Assembly: GCA_022538095.1 (NCBI GenBank)
Contig: JAKYXN010000028.1
Span: 1 to 64,000, forward strand
From: Puniceicoccaceae bacterium K14
Lineage (GTDB): Bacteria; Verrucomicrobiota; Verrucomicrobiia; Opitutales; Opitutaceae
Length of the DNA stretch: 64,000 nucleotides
Reading direction: 5' to 3'
Shown one piece after another: positions 63,702 to 64,000 of the stretch (positions within the stretch are counted from its first letter, which is position 1; every line of letters starts with the position of its first letter). The notes under the pieces are model-generated. The model did no database searches. It saw only the letters and a list, made by a program, of their open reading frames with translations, and had not been told where the DNA came from. The translations under genes were made by a program, and so were the position numbers.

Positions 63702-64000
63702 TTGATTTTAGTTACGATCGAGTTGTTATTAGCGATCACTTCGGTTAATAGTAAGCTCAACGATATGAGGATTGTTCCTAGGGATAGCACTATTTCCGGG
63801 GGTAGAGAAGTCACTTCAATTTTTTTGGCGAGTGTAGAAATAAATCGTGAAGCAAAGGTTCGCTTTTATCGCCATTATAAAAACAGCTTAGTTTCGCTGC
63901 TATTCTTCAAAGCATGGGCCTTGGCCTATAAAAACGGCTTTCGCGGCAGAGCAAGACCGAGCTGACGCCGCCCTGCGACGCGAGAACCTTTCAAGCCCTC
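63702..64000. repeat. Repeat-like, GC-shifting intergenic sequence at right edge
   Basis: No gene is supported in these 299 bases; a 118-codon plus-strand frame starting at 63609 crosses the kinase gene and is rejected. TATAAAAACAGCTTAGTTTCGCTGC (near 63876) and TATAAAAACGGCTTTCGCGGCAG (near 63927) are related. GCGGC pairs with GCCGC a few bases later. The last 60 bases are much more GC-rich than the rest, which suggests a dispersed repeat or the edge of another element. Confidence 0.35.

Overview
The window looks like a chromosomal segment of a Gram-negative bacterium of the PVC group, most likely Verrucomicrobiota of the Opitutae/Opitutales type and probably marine (inference). Supporting signs are Kdo/lipid A genes (kdsB, lpxA), many TTG/GTG starts with weak Shine-Dalgarno signals, a secreted protein with the tandem glycine-rich beta repeat common in Opitutales, a sigma70-dnaG arrangement, and an mreB-mreC-mreD-mrdA cell-shape operon. 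The gene order mixes housekeeping genes on both strands with one clear accessory region. No rRNA, tRNA or CRISPR array was seen.

Layout. 0-1.1 kb: two insertion-sequence remnants, one cut by the window edge and one decayed. 1.2-3.6 kb: cydAB quinol oxidase. 3.9-6.8 kb: large unknown membrane protein. 6.9-10 kb: trxB, a TatD nuclease, HPr and kdsB. 10-12.7 kb: small outer-membrane barrel, ECF sigma factor and anti-sigma factor. 12.7-15.2 kb: carA and a lysine 2,3-aminomutase. 15.2-18.8 kb: an AT-rich gap and two exported or surface proteins of verrucomicrobial type, with an inverted repeat between them.

19.1-32.7 kb is the most interesting part, an apparent arsenosugar biosynthesis island. 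It holds a 5-methylthioribose-kinase-like kinase, ArsM (arsenite methyltransferase), ArsS (radical SAM), a membrane FAD/NAD(P)/4Fe-4S hybrid oxidoreductase, a membrane protein fused to an arsenosugar-type (TIGR04283-like) glycosyltransferase, a cellulose-synthase-like glycosyltransferase, an outer-membrane barrel, a DUF547 protein, a TIGR04282-like transferase and a TPR protein. ArsM would make dimethylarsenic and ArsS would attach the 5'-deoxyadenosyl group of SAM. After loss of adenine the product is a 5-deoxy-5-arseno-ribose, which resembles 5-methylthioribose. The kinase is therefore a plausible but unproven pathway step, and the two transferases could complete glycosidation.

32.9-49.3 kb: enolase, a DCC thiol protein, a MoxR-DUF58-transglutaminase operon, the mreBCD-mrdA operon, tatA, sigA, dnaG and a TPR lipoprotein. 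49.5-60.4 kb: a plus-strand run of DUF362, aroB, an unknown gene, lpxA, pdxA, an A-type Fe-S carrier, infC, an amidase, crcB, argH and mutL. 60.6-63.7 kb: glycogen phosphorylase and a CPT-like kinase. The right edge carries a repeat-like intergenic sequence. Several strong hairpin terminators mark transcription-unit ends. Two housekeeping proteins have lost expected motifs: DnaG most of its zinc ligands, and MutL its endonuclease motif.
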